The notes below the pieces were generated by a model. That model had not been told where the DNA came from, ran no database searches, and was given only the letters and a program-made list of their open reading frames with translations. A program made the position numbers and the translations under genes. A stretch of DNA of 64,000 nt from Limnohabitans sp. Rim8. Its GTDB lineage: Bacteria; Pseudomonadota; Gammaproteobacteria; Burkholderiales; Burkholderiaceae_C. The stretch spans positions 85,963 to 149,962 of the forward strand of contig NZ_CAMDLM010000003.1 in the NCBI RefSeq assembly GCF_945901735.1, in the 5' to 3' direction. Numbering within the stretch: the stretch's first letter is position 1; each line of letters opens with the position of its first letter. Shown piece by piece: positions 50,933 to 60,078 of this stretch.

Positions 50933-53281
50933 TCAACGCCCAGAGCTCAGGGCCTGCAGCGCCGCTTGCACTTCGGCCACGCTGGGCAGTTCGGACAGCA
51001 GCACGGGCGCACGGCCCGGCGCGTACAAGGCATACACCGGCACGCCGCTGCGGCCCAATGCCGTGAGCGCCAGGGTGATGGCGGGGTCGCGGCGGGTCCA
51101 GTCGGCACGCATCAGCACCACTTGGCGGGCTGCAAAGTCGGCCAGCAGCTTGGCATCGGCGAAGGTGGTTTTTTTGTTGTACTGGCAGCTCACGCACCAG
51201 GCCGCGGTGAAGTCCACGAACACTGGGCGACCGGCGCTCAGTTGGCTTTGCACTTGCGCCTCTGACCAGGCTTGCCAAATGGGCAGTCCGGTGGCGTTTT
51301 TCTCGCTGGTGCTGCTGGCCGATGTGGCTGAAGGTGCCGCTGCAGGGGCTTCACGCAAAGCCAAAGGCAGCCAGCTGCTGCCCAGCCACAGCAAAGTGGC
51401 CAGGGCCAGGCTGCTCATAACCCAGCGCGTGCGGCCTGTCAGGCCCAGGGCCCAAGCCAGCCATGCCACCGTGAGCAGCAAAGCCAGCAAACCGCTGGCC
51501 CCGTCGATGCCGGTTTGCTGACCCAGCACCCATAGCAACCAAATGACGGTGGCAAACATGGGGAAGGCCATGGCTTGGCGGAAAGTCAGCATCCAGGCCC
51601 CAGGGCGCGGCAGGGCGCGCGCGATGCCTGGCCACCCGCTGGCCGCCAAATACGGCAAGGCCATGCCCACGCCCATGGCGGCAAAGACCAGGAGCGCCTG
51701 CCACACAGGCAGCGCAATCGCCAAGCCCAGCGACGCGCCCATGAAGGGCGCGGTGCAGGGCGAAGCCACGGCCACGGCCAACACACCTGACAAACCGGCG
51801 TTCACGGTCGGGTGGCGGCTTTGCAAAGACGCGAGGCGACTGGGCAGCATGTTCCCGAATTCAAACACGCCCGCCAGGTTCAGGCCCAGCACGGTGAACA
51901 ACAGCGCCAGAGCCGCCACCACGATCGGTGACTGCAGTTGAAAGCCCCAACCAAGCTGCTCGCCAGCGGCACGCAAGGCCAGCATTAGGCCGCCCAGCAA
52001 CATGAACGACAGCACCACACCCACGGTGTAGGCCATCCCGGCGGCGCGGTGTTGGGCTTGAGTGGCACCGGCCTTTGCAAAGCCCAGCACCTTGATGGCC
52101 AGCACCGGAAACACGCAGGGCATCAGGTTGAGCAGCAAGCCGCCCACCAGCGCCCCCAAAATGGCCAAGGTCAGGCCCAAAGCCGCGGTGCTGGAGGCCG
52201 CTGGTTTTTGCACAGCGCGAGCATTCTCAGCCAAGGCCTTGGCCAGAGCGGGCGAGATCTCGGCAGGCGCGGCTTGTGCCAGTGGGGGCCAAGAGCCTTG
52301 CACGGGTGTGTTCAGCTCAAAAGCAGGGGCCAGGGGCGCAGACTCCGGCCCCGTTGCGATGACCCAACGCAGGGTTTGGGGGCTGTCGCCGCGTTCTTCA
52401 GACACCGGGATTTGCGCCTGCCAGACCGCGCCTTGCCAGTTTTGCGTCCAGCCTTTGCCCTGCACGGCCGCGTTGTGCACCACGCTGGCGGTGATCGGGA
52501 TAGCGCTGAGCATTTGGCCACGCCAGCTGACGGGCAGGCCATGCACCTGCAAGCTCAGTTGCCGGCCATCGTCCGACACCGTGGTCTGGCCGCCGGTGAT
52601 CCAGGAGCCGCCTTGCTTGAGCTGAGGCAGCGGCTGGGGGCTGAGTTTTTGGGCCGCTTCGAACCTTGCCGCGTGCGGTGTTTGCGGCGCGGCAGAGGCC
52701 AGGCTCAGGCTCATGCGGCCTTCTTGCGGGATGCATTCTTGGCGGCACACCAGCCAATCGGCTTGCAATGGAAGGCTCAGTGGCCCCGTGTCCGGGAAGC
52801 GGAAGTCGGCTGCCACCGTTACGGGCACCGTCAGCAGCACACGGCCTTCGTAGCCATAGTTGGCCAAGCTGCCAATCCGGAATTTTTTGGGCAAAGGCCA
52901 AGCGATCGCGCCGGCTTGCAAGCCTGCAGGCAGCTGCCACTGCAACTGGGTGGGCAAGCCCGAGTCGCCCGGGTTTTGCCAATAGGTGTGCCAATGGGGT
53001 TGGTGCTCGATCTGCAGGCCCAGCCAAAAGGTTTGCCCGGCCTGGATGCCTTGGGGGGCGTGCACCTGCAACTCGGCCCGCACCTGCGCGGTGTTGATTA
53101 CATGGGTGGAACTGCTCAGCAAGGCGTGGGTGGCTGAATTGCTGGCGCTCGATTGAGAGGAAAACAGGGCGCCGGTTTGCGCCAGGCTGGGCACGCACGC
53201 CCACAACAGCGCGCACAAGCCCAACCCACGCACCCCAATCTGAACCGTGGCCCAACCACGCGAGAACACGGAAACTTTCAC
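50933..53281 (-). CDS. dsbD: thiol:disulfide interchange protein, DsbD/ScsB type
   Basis: This 782-residue protein carries electrons from cytoplasmic thioredoxin to the periplasm. In order it has a signal peptide, an N-terminal periplasmic domain with VCRQECIPQEG, a membrane domain with redox cysteines (NLMPCVFPVLAIKVLGFAKA and ASPCTAPFMGASLG) and a C-terminal thioredoxin domain with WCVSC. The large N-terminal domain resembles ScsB-type family members more than E. coli DsbD. I chose GTG 53281 because AAGGA lies about 6 bases ahead and it gives a good signal peptide. The frame stays open to 53344 near the divergent creatininase-like gene. Confidence 0.92.
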   Translation of the reverse strand: MKVSVFSRGWATVQIGVRGLGLCALLWACVPSLAQTGALFSSQSSASNSATHALLSSSTHVINTAQVRAELQVHAPQGIQAGQTFWLGLQIEHQPHWHTYWQNPGDSGLPTQLQWQLPAGLQAGAIAWPLPKKFRIGSLANYGYEGRVLLTVPVTVAADFRFPDTGPLSLPLQADWLVCRQECIPQEGRMSLSLASAAPQTPHAARFEAAQKLSPQPLPQLKQGGSWITGGQTTVSDDGRQLSLQVHGLPVSWRGQMLSAIPITASVVHNAAVQGKGWTQNWQGAVWQAQIPVSEERGDSPQTLRWVIATGPESAPLAPAFELNTPVQGSWPPLAQAAPAEISPALAKALAENARAVQKPAASSTAALGLTLAILGALVGGLLLNLMPCVFPVLAIKVLGFAKAGATQAQHRAAGMAYTVGVVLSFMLLGGLMLALRAAGEQLGWGFQLQSPIVVAALALLFTVLGLNLAGVFEFGNMLPSRLASLQSRHPTVNAGLSGVLAVAVASPCTAPFMGASLGLAIALPVWQALLVFAAMGVGMALPYLAASGWPGIARALPRPGAWMLTFRQAMAFPMFATVIWLLWVLGQQTGIDGASGLLALLLTVAWLAWALGLTGRTRWVMSSLALATLLWLGSSWLPLALREAPAAAPSATSASSTSEKNATGLPIWQAWSEAQVQSQLSAGRPVFVDFTAAWCVSCQYNKKTTFADAKLLADFAARQVVLMRADWTRRDPAITLALTALGRSGVPVYALYAPGRAPVLLSELPSVAEVQAALQALSSGR

Positions 53282-53361
53282 GCCAATCCTTCTTTGTGGC
53301 CCCGAACACCTGAAGCGGAACCTTCTGCGAAAGGCACTGTACACGGCCGCGCTCCATTAAG

Positions 53362-54198
53362 ATGCCCAACATGCAAAACCCTTCGCGATTTTGGGCCGAC
53401 TGGACCACCCTCGATTTTCAGGCGCTGGCGCATGCACGGACGATGGCCGTGCTGCCCGTGGCCGCCACCGAGCAGCATGGCCCGCACCTGCCGCTGTCGG
53501 TGGACACCGATTTGGTCCATGGCGTGGTCTCGGCTTGCTTGCCGCACTTGCCAGCCGACTTATCCGTCCTGTTTTTGCCCACCCAGGCGGTGGGGCTGAG
53601 CCCCGAGCACGCCCGTTTTGCTGGCACCCTGACGCTCAGGGCCGAAACTGTGATCCGTTTGTGGACCGACATTGGCGAGTCGGTGGCGGCCAGTGGCGTG
53701 AAAAAACTGGTGCTTTTGAACGCCCATGGCGGTCAGGTCAGCGTGATGGACATCGTGGCGCGTGACCTGCGGGCCCGCTTGGGCATGCTGGTGTACAGCG
53801 TGAGTTGGTTCAATTTGCCGCTGCGCGATGCACAGGGGGGCGACGTGAATGCGCTGTTCCCGCCCGAAGAGCACCGCTTTGGCGTGCACGCGGGCGACAC
53901 CGAAACCTCGATGATGCTGGCGCTGCGCCCGGACACCGTGCGCATGGATCGAGCGCAGAACTTTCGGTCCACCTCGCAAGACCGTGCTGCGCGTTTTGAG
54001 ATTTTGGGCAACGGCAAAAGCGCCAAACTGGGCTGGCAAATGCAGGACTACAACCGCCATGGCGCGGCGGGCAATGCGGCTGCCGCCACGGCGGCCAAAG
54101 GCCGAGCTTTGTTGGATGCTTCGGGCCGGGCGCTGGCGCAGTTGTTGATTGAGCTCGACCAATTGCCCCCCGATACGCTCAACGACCAGGTGGGCTAA
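53362..54198 (+). CDS. creatininase family amidohydrolase
   Basis: The 278-residue protein shows the creatininase metal site: ATEQHGPHLPLSVDTDL, LNAHGGQVSVMD and the HAGDTETSMML segment with the late metal glutamate. Family members hydrolyse cyclic amides such as creatinine, or process formamide intermediates in cofactor synthesis (MftE and ArfB types). No such pathway genes are adjacent. It is divergent from dsbD and convergent with the Tgl-like gene, 18 bases from its end. Confidence 0.9.
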   Translation: MPNMQNPSRFWADWTTLDFQALAHARTMAVLPVAATEQHGPHLPLSVDTDLVHGVVSACLPHLPADLSVLFLPTQAVGLSPEHARFAGTLTLRAETVIRLWTDIGESVAASGVKKLVLLNAHGGQVSVMDIVARDLRARLGMLVYSVSWFNLPLRDAQGGDVNALFPPEEHRFGVHAGDTETSMMLALRPDTVRMDRAQNFRSTSQDRAARFEILGNGKSAKLGWQMQDYNRHGAAGNAAAATAAKGRALLDASGRALAQLLIELDQLPPDTLNDQVG

Positions 54199-54216
54199 GC
54201 CCCGGCGGGCTGGGGT

Positions 54217-55386
54217 TCAGAAGCGGGGCAGCACCAGCTCGCAGTGTTCGCGGCTGACGTTTTTGGGGTATTCGCGGGTCGTGTCGATGCAGCCGCCTTG
54301 CCCATACACCCCCTTGGGGTCGCGCATGCGCAGCATGCGTTCGAGCACGTGGGCTCTCGCCTCGGGATTGGCCTGGGTTTGCGCCACCAGGCGTTCCACC
54401 ACCGTCTCGTCCATCTGAAGCTCGCCTTGCGTGTCGGTGCAGACGCCGTCCTTCCAGTGGAAGATTTCGATGGCTTTGGATTCGAGGGTGAAGGGCGTTT
54501 CCCGTTTCCAGAAGTTGCTGAACAAGCCGCCGCCCATGTACATGACCCAGGAGCCCTCGTAGCCGGTGACGTCGGAGGAGCGCTCGTCGGGGTTGCGAAA
54601 CCAAAGCCGGTCGCCTGGCACATAAAAGCGGGCAGGCAAGGGGGCTTCCATGCTGCCGTACTCGACCAGAAACACCTCGTGAAATTGGCCCGAGCGCACC
54701 GCGTGACGTTCGTTCAATTGCTGCAACTCGGCCAGCAAGGCCGGGTTGTGCGCCTGCAACTCTTGCGCGATGCCGAGCAAGATCACGTATTCGGTGGCGC
54801 GGTAGCACGAGAAGTCGTACAGCTTGCCGGTGGCCTCGGGCTGCGTGGCGGCGATCAGGGCTTGAATCAGGGGGCGACCTGGCTTGAGGATGAAGCCGGG
54901 GTCTTCTTCGTAGTGCCAATCGGCCTCGGGGCGCTCGGCCGCTTCGGTTTTGAAGGCCAGCGCGGTCAAGCGGGCGGCCATGGCCATGTTGCGACGCACC
55001 CGCACATGGGATTTCAAAGCCGCCAAGTTGGCAAACCGAAATCGGTGGGGTGAACCCAAAAGGGCCACCCAAATTTCGCGCTCCAGTGCCCAAGCCGCAT
55101 CGGCGTGTGGGCCGTCCCCTAGGGTGCGGTGCAGGTTCAGGCTGTCGTGCCCGGGCATGTGGTGTTGTTGGAATTCGGGCTGCAAGCGGGCCACCCAGGC
55201 CACCGTGCCGTCTTCGAGGGGCTCAAGCAAGGCTTGAACCGCCGACTGAAGGCCCCATTCCCGCAGGTCCGCGCTCAGTTGGGCTGCCAGGCGATCGGCC
55301 TGATCGGCGGGTGTGCGGGTGAGCTCAACGCCGCCTTCCAGCGTCCGAAGGGCGAGCCTGGCGGGCGAACAATTCATGCCGCCCAT
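54217..55386 (-). CDS. Tgl-like transglutaminase-fold protein with altered active site
   Basis: This 389-residue protein resembles Bacillus spore transglutaminase Tgl over residues about 120-300: SHVRVRRNMAMAARL, FILKPGRPLIQALI, the cysteine segment YDFSCYRATEYVILLG (Cys194, matching Tgl Cys116) and FYVPGDRLWFRNPD. Tgl crosslinks coat proteins with Cys116, Glu187 and His200. By eye alignment the Glu position is Ser279 and the His position about Phe292. The N-terminal about 115 residues and the C-terminal about 90 have no counterpart in the 245-residue Tgl. It may be inactive, or a different acyltransferase. The start is uncertain (55386 or 55377). Confidence 0.7.
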   Translation of the reverse strand: MGGMNCSPARLALRTLEGGVELTRTPADQADRLAAQLSADLREWGLQSAVQALLEPLEDGTVAWVARLQPEFQQHHMPGHDSLNLHRTLGDGPHADAAWALEREIWVALLGSPHRFRFANLAALKSHVRVRRNMAMAARLTALAFKTEAAERPEADWHYEEDPGFILKPGRPLIQALIAATQPEATGKLYDFSCYRATEYVILLGIAQELQAHNPALLAELQQLNERHAVRSGQFHEVFLVEYGSMEAPLPARFYVPGDRLWFRNPDERSSDVTGYEGSWVMYMGGGLFSNFWKRETPFTLESKAIEIFHWKDGVCTDTQGELQMDETVVERLVAQTQANPEARAHVLERMLRMRDPKGVYGQGGCIDTTREYPKNVSREHCELVLPRF

Positions 55387-55453
55387 TTTGCCCGTGCAAT
55401 TGCAAGGTTTTCCCTAGGGATTACACCCAATTTTTGTAGGGAAATGGAGGGTT

Positions 55454-56128
55454 TCAGGCGAAGGTGACCCAGTCCTTGTACGCGTCGCTGTCCAGGTGCG
55501 GCAAGGTGTTGTAGGTCAGCAGCATGTGCCGCTTGGGGTTGAACACAAACTCGGTCAGCGCCGTGTTGCGGATGCGCAGGTTCAACTCGATGGTGGTTTC
55601 TGGGGGGGTGCCCAACACCCGGCCCACGGCTGTGGAGATGGGGCCGCCGCTGGAGACGATCATCACGTCACCCGAATGGTTTTGCCGCACATGGTCGAGC
55701 GCGGCTTCGATGCCGCCCACAAAGTCGGCGTAGCTGGTCATGCCGCGCGGTTGGGTGCGCCCGGCCATCCAGGCCTGCAGGGCATCGCGCAGCAAACGAA
55801 AGTGGTGGCGGTACAGCTCGGGCGTGTCGGGCTTGGCCAACGGCTTAGGGTAGATGGATTCGATCAGCGCGTGGCTGTCGTATTCGTTCAGGCCCGGCCA
55901 GACGGCCGGTGTGTGCGGCAGGCCCGCGCCTTCTGCAATGCCTTCCCAGGTTTGGCGGTGGCGCTTCAAGCTGCCCATCATCACGGCCTCGATGGGTTGG
56001 CCCTGCAGTTTGGGCCGCAGGTATTCACCCAAGCGCACGGCCTGCTGGCGGCCCAGCGGGCTGAGTTGATCGTAGTCATCGGCCCCAAAAGAGGCTTGTC
56101 CGTGGCGGACCAGATAGAGAGTTCCCAT
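55454..56128 (-). CDS. histidine phosphatase family protein
   Basis: This 224-residue phosphoglycerate-mutase-like enzyme has the catalytic histidine in YLVRHGQASFG. A second basic site lies at SLKRHRQTWEGI, and the late SSGGPISTAVGR replaces the usual second catalytic histidine segment (normally H-G-G). That change may affect activity. Such proteins dephosphorylate sugar or nucleotide phosphates. It is co-directional with the Tgl-like gene, 67 bases away. No pathway can be named from context. Confidence 0.85.
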   Translation of the reverse strand: MGTLYLVRHGQASFGADDYDQLSPLGRQQAVRLGEYLRPKLQGQPIEAVMMGSLKRHRQTWEGIAEGAGLPHTPAVWPGLNEYDSHALIESIYPKPLAKPDTPELYRHHFRLLRDALQAWMAGRTQPRGMTSYADFVGGIEAALDHVRQNHSGDVMIVSSGGPISTAVGRVLGTPPETTIELNLRIRNTALTEFVFNPKRHMLLTYNTLPHLDSDAYKDWVTFA

Positions 56129-56273
56129 GGACGTCTATTGTGGTGGTGGACGTGCGCTGGTTTTGTCCCAAGAGCGACCTGGCTTTTCTGGTTTGGAGTG
56201 GGTCAGCCATTGGCGTCAGGGTTGACGCGCTGGCTGAGTTTCCATGGCGTCAAAGAGCCGGGTCCTGCGGCCT

Positions 56274-57245
56274 TCAGGTGCGGTTTTGCAGCACCTGGCA
56301 CAAGGTGCTGGCGTCCACATTGCCACCGCACAAGGTGGTGCCCACCACTTGCCCGCGCAGTTGTTCGCGTTCGGACCACGCGGCTGCAAAACTGGCAGCG
56401 CCTGCACCTTCGGCCAGGTTGTGGGTGTCGGTGTACAGGTCGCGCATGGCTTGGGCCACCTGTGCATCGCTGACCTGAACCACGCGGTCCAATCCAGCCT
56501 GCAAAATGGCCAGCGCTTGGGGGTCGGCACGGCGCACCGCCATGCCATCGGCCAGCACGGTGCTGACCGGGGCTTCGACCACGCAGTTTGCCGCCATCGA
56601 GTCGAGGTACGTGGTGGCGTGTGCGCTGACCACGCCCACCACCTTGACAGGGTGGTCAAGCGCTTGCTTGGCCGCCAATGCGGCGCAGGCACCCGAGCCG
56701 AGGCCAATCGGTACATAAAGCACATCGAGCGCTGGGACAGCCTGAAAAAATTCGAGCCAACCAGTCGCCACGCCGAGCACCAAGGCTGGGTGGTAGCTGG
56801 GCACCATGTGCGCACCGCTTGCCTGTGCCAGGCTCAGAGCGTGTTCGCGGGCGGCCTGGAAGTCATGACCCTGTTCGATGAGCTGCGCACCCAGCGCCCG
56901 CATGGCGGCATTCTTTTCTGCGGAGTTGCCCAGTGGGACCACGATGGTGCAGGCCACGCCGTGGCGTGCTGCCGCATAAGCGATGCTCTGGCCATGGTTG
57001 CCCCGGGTGGCGCTGATTACTTTGGAGGGCATCTGGCCTGAGCGGGCCAGGTGTTCAAAGTAAGTCAAACCACCGCGCACCTTGAAGGCGCCCACGGGGG
57101 TGTGGTTTTCATGCTTGACCCAGCAGTCGGTGCCTAGCCGCTGGCTCAGGGTGGTCCACCGGTACTGGGGTGTGGGGCCAAAGGCCGCGTAGATCGTTGG
57201 CGTGGCTGCTTGGATTTGGGCCAGTGTGGGCAGATCGGTGTGCAT
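56274..57245 (-). CDS. threonine/serine dehydratase-like PLP enzyme
   Basis: This 323-residue fold-type II PLP enzyme has the cofactor lysine in VGAFKVRGGLTYFE and the phosphate-binding glycine loop IGLGSGACAAL. ISATRGNHGQSIAYAA is the substrate asparagine segment. The length without a regulatory ACT domain fits catabolic threonine/serine dehydratases. It heads the downstream part of a same-strand run that also codes PhzF, GST, aminotransferase and two amino-acid-type exporters, which supports a role in amino acid breakdown. Confidence 0.88.
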   Translation of the reverse strand: MHTDLPTLAQIQAATPTIYAAFGPTPQYRWTTLSQRLGTDCWVKHENHTPVGAFKVRGGLTYFEHLARSGQMPSKVISATRGNHGQSIAYAAARHGVACTIVVPLGNSAEKNAAMRALGAQLIEQGHDFQAAREHALSLAQASGAHMVPSYHPALVLGVATGWLEFFQAVPALDVLYVPIGLGSGACAALAAKQALDHPVKVVGVVSAHATTYLDSMAANCVVEAPVSTVLADGMAVRRADPQALAILQAGLDRVVQVSDAQVAQAMRDLYTDTHNLAEGAGAASFAAAWSEREQLRGQVVGTTLCGGNVDASTLCQVLQNRT

Positions 57246-57280
57246 GGTGGCTCCGGTAGTTCAAGGTTTGGGTTCAGGAG

Positions 57281-58222
57281 TCACAGACTGACGCTGCCTT
57301 GGATGCAGCCAACCACATCGCCACCCACCCAGACTTGGCCTTGCGGGTCTTGCGACAGAAACACTTGACCTGCGCGCCCCAGAATCGTGCCCTGGCGGGC
57401 GCTGTAGCCGGCAGGCATGTGGCCGTCGGCCATCAGCCATTGCGCTAGCGATGCGTTCAGGCTGCCCGTGACCGGGTCTTCGGTGATGCCCACGGGAGCG
57501 GCGAAGGCACGCACTTCCAAGTCGGTCGGGTCATTGGCGATGCGGGTGTTGGACGCCGTGAACGCCCGCGCTTCGCGGTTGGCGCGGCGGATCAGGCCAT
57601 GGGCCTCGGTGGCGTCGGGCATTTGCCGCTTGGCCGCTACGCCGACTTTGGTGCCCAGCTTTTTCAAAGCCACATGATCAGGCTCCAGGGCCAGCACCGT
57701 GCCCACACCATGGACCAGCAGGCCCAGCCAGTGTGGGCCGTTGTTCAGGTGCTGGGCGGCCATGACTTCTGACGCATCCAGACCCAAAGCCGCCAGCACA
57801 GGGGCCAGGTCTTCAGAGGAGATGTCCGAGCGCTTCAAGGGTGGCGCAGCAAAAGCCCAGCGCTCACCCAACTGCTTCAAAGTCACCAGGCCAACGCCGC
57901 ATTCCTGCACCAGTAGGCTGCTTTGTCGAGGCTTGTTGCCCGCCTTCAGCCAGGCGTGGGCCGTGCCCAGCGTGGGGTGACCTGCAAAAGGCAGCTCAGC
58001 CTCAGGCGTGAAAATGCGCACCCGGTAATCGGCACCGCCCGCAAAACCTTCGGGCGTGGGCGGCAGCACAAAGGTGGTTTCGCTCAGCTGCGTCCAGGCG
58101 GCAAAGGTCTGCATTTGCGCATCGCTCAGACCTGTGCCATCGAGCACCACGGCCAGCGGGTTGCCCAGAAAGGCGGTGTCGGTGAAGACGTCGACTTGTT
58201 GGAAGGGGCGGGAGGTCATCAT
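57281..58222 (-). CDS. PhzF family isomerase/epimerase
   Basis: This 313-residue protein has the two-lobed PhzF fold. The catalytic glutamate is in TQLSETTFVLP, the conserved ring is IFTPEAELPFAGHPTLGTAHAW, and the second lobe shows GITEDPVTGSLNASLAQWL. PhzF members isomerise or epimerise small carboxylic acids. In phenazine makers PhzF acts on DHHA, but no other phz gene is here, so a different substrate is likely. It lies 11 bases downstream of the GST gene stop region on the same strand. Confidence 0.92.
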   Translation of the reverse strand: MMTSRPFQQVDVFTDTAFLGNPLAVVLDGTGLSDAQMQTFAAWTQLSETTFVLPPTPEGFAGGADYRVRIFTPEAELPFAGHPTLGTAHAWLKAGNKPRQSSLLVQECGVGLVTLKQLGERWAFAAPPLKRSDISSEDLAPVLAALGLDASEVMAAQHLNNGPHWLGLLVHGVGTVLALEPDHVALKKLGTKVGVAAKRQMPDATEAHGLIRRANREARAFTASNTRIANDPTDLEVRAFAAPVGITEDPVTGSLNASLAQWLMADGHMPAGYSARQGTILGRAGQVFLSQDPQGQVWVGGDVVGCIQGSVSL

Positions 58223-58233
58223 TCAGAAGTCTT

Positions 58234-58848
58234 TCAAGATAAGGCCAAATCCAGCACGCCTGCAGCGCCGGGATGCTGGCGCATTTGGGCATACCAACGT
58301 TCCAGATGTGGCCAGCTGGGGCGGCTTTGGGGAAGACCCCACCAACGGTGGACTTCACATGCCAGGGGAATGTCGGCCATGCTCAGCTGATCTCCAGCCA
58401 TGAACGGGCGGTGTTGCAATTGTTCATTGAGCAACGCGAACAGGGGTTCGGTGGCCTCGACCGATTGCGCAATGAGGTGGTGGTTTCGTTGCGTTTCGGG
58501 TGTTCGAATCCATTGAACAAACGCAACGCCGCTGGCCCGATTGAGCGTGGTTTGTTGCCAATCCATCCATTGCTCCGCCATAAAACGGGTGTGCAAGTCT
58601 GAAGGGCAGAGCCGACCTTCCCGTGCGCACAGGTAGCGCACGATCACGTTGGATTCCCAAAGGGTGTACGGCCCATCTTCGATGGCCGGCACCATGGCGT
58701 TGGGGTTAAGCGCCAAGTAGTCAGGGGTGTTCACCACCCCAAAGCTCAATCCAGCATCCATGCGCACAAAGGGGATGTCCAGCATCTGCGCGCAAAGAAC
58801 GACCTTGCGAACATTGATGGAGCTGATTCGTCCCCAAATTTTGAGCAT
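58234..58848 (-). CDS. glutathione S-transferase
   Basis: This 204-residue GST has the N-terminal thioredoxin-fold domain (KIWGRISSINVRKVVLCAQM) with the cis-proline and SNVIVRYLCAREGRL glutathione site. The helical C-terminal domain includes RPFMAGDQLSMADIPLACEV. It starts two bases after the aminotransferase stop, so the two genes are in one message. The substrate is unknown. Confidence 0.92.
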   Translation of the reverse strand: MLKIWGRISSINVRKVVLCAQMLDIPFVRMDAGLSFGVVNTPDYLALNPNAMVPAIEDGPYTLWESNVIVRYLCAREGRLCPSDLHTRFMAEQWMDWQQTTLNRASGVAFVQWIRTPETQRNHHLIAQSVEATEPLFALLNEQLQHRPFMAGDQLSMADIPLACEVHRWWGLPQSRPSWPHLERWYAQMRQHPGAAGVLDLALS

Positions 58849-58850
58849 GT

Positions 58851-60044
58851 TTAAGCCTTGAGCATGGACTCGCGGATCGCCGCAGCCAGCGCGGCCATAC
58901 CGGTGTTGATCTGGTCGACGGTGGCGGTCACAAACGACAGGCGCAAGTTGTTTTCGCTAGCACCTTCGGCGTAAAACGCCGAGCCGGGCACAAAGGCCAC
59001 GCCTTTTTCGACCGCTTTGTCCAGAAGGGGAACGGCTTTGAGGCCCTGGGGCAGTTGCACCCACAGGAACATGCCGCCCACCGGGCGGTTCCAGGCGAGG
59101 CCCAGCCCCGCCATTTCGCGGTCCAGCGCGGCCAGCATCGCTTCGCACTGCTGTTTGTAGAGGGCGCGGATGGTGGGCACGTGGCGTTCGATGAAGCCGT
59201 CTTTGAGCACTTCGGCCACCACGCGCTGGTTGAAGCTGGGCGTGTGCAGGTCGGCCGCTTGTTTCGCTTGCAGCAGTTTGGGGTAGAGCGCTTTGGGGGC
59301 GACCAGATAGCCCAGGCGCAGGCCGGGTGCCAGAATTTTGGAAAAAGAGCCCAGGTAAACGCTGCCTTCGGGGTGGCGTGCGCTGAGCGAGGGAGCGGGG
59401 GGTGCGTCAAACCACAGGTCGCCGTAGGGGTTGTCTTCGATGATCGGCAAGCCACATTCGACAGCCACCTGCGCCACGGCGGCGCGGCGCTCTTCGGTCA
59501 TGGTGCGTCCGGTGGGGTTCTGGAAGTTGGGCAGCAGGTAGACAAAGCGGGCTTTGTCCGTACCCGTGCCCACTTTGGAACGCAAGTCGGTGGCATCCAC
59601 GCCGTGGTCGTCGCTGTTCACACCCACGGCGATGGGCTCCATCGGGGTAAAGGCTTGCAGTGCGCCCAAGTAGGTGGGGGTTTCGACCAAGATGCGGCTG
59701 CCCGCGTCGATCAGGATTTTGGCCACCAGGTCCAGGCCTTGTTGGCTGCCGGTGGTGATCAGCACCTGGTCGGGGCTGACTTTCATGCCTTGCTTGAGCA
59801 GGTCTTGCGCGACCCATTCGCGCAGGGGCGCATAGCCTTCGCTGGCGGCGTATTGCAAGGCGGCTTTGCCGTTATCCCTCAGCACGCGTTCGCTGGCTTC
59901 GCGCATGGCGTCGATCGGAAAAGTCAGCGGCGAGGGCAGGCCGCCCGCAAAACTGATGATGCCGGGCTTTTCGGTGACCTTGAGGATCTCGCAGATCACC
60001 GAGGGGTTCATTTTTTCGGCGCGTCGGGCCATTTGCCAGTGCAT
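58851..60044 (-). CDS. PLP-dependent aminotransferase, class I/II (LysN/2-aminoadipate type)
   Basis: This 397-residue enzyme has the signature SFAGGLPSPLTFP at the start, NFQNPTGRTM, and the PLP lysine in SFSKILAPGLRLGY. These features are typical of the MocR-like aminotransferase subgroup without a DNA-binding domain (LysN, 2-aminoadipate aminotransferases). AAGGAG lies 6 bases ahead of ATG 60044. It lies 34 bases after the EamA gene on the same strand and two bases before the GST gene. Confidence 0.9.
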   Translation of the reverse strand: MHWQMARRAEKMNPSVICEILKVTEKPGIISFAGGLPSPLTFPIDAMREASERVLRDNGKAALQYAASEGYAPLREWVAQDLLKQGMKVSPDQVLITTGSQQGLDLVAKILIDAGSRILVETPTYLGALQAFTPMEPIAVGVNSDDHGVDATDLRSKVGTGTDKARFVYLLPNFQNPTGRTMTEERRAAVAQVAVECGLPIIEDNPYGDLWFDAPPAPSLSARHPEGSVYLGSFSKILAPGLRLGYLVAPKALYPKLLQAKQAADLHTPSFNQRVVAEVLKDGFIERHVPTIRALYKQQCEAMLAALDREMAGLGLAWNRPVGGMFLWVQLPQGLKAVPLLDKAVEKGVAFVPGSAFYAEGASENNLRLSFVTATVDQINTGMAALAAAIRESMLKA

Positions 60045-60078
60045 GGGGTGCTCCTTTATGGTTTGTTCAGTTGGTTTT

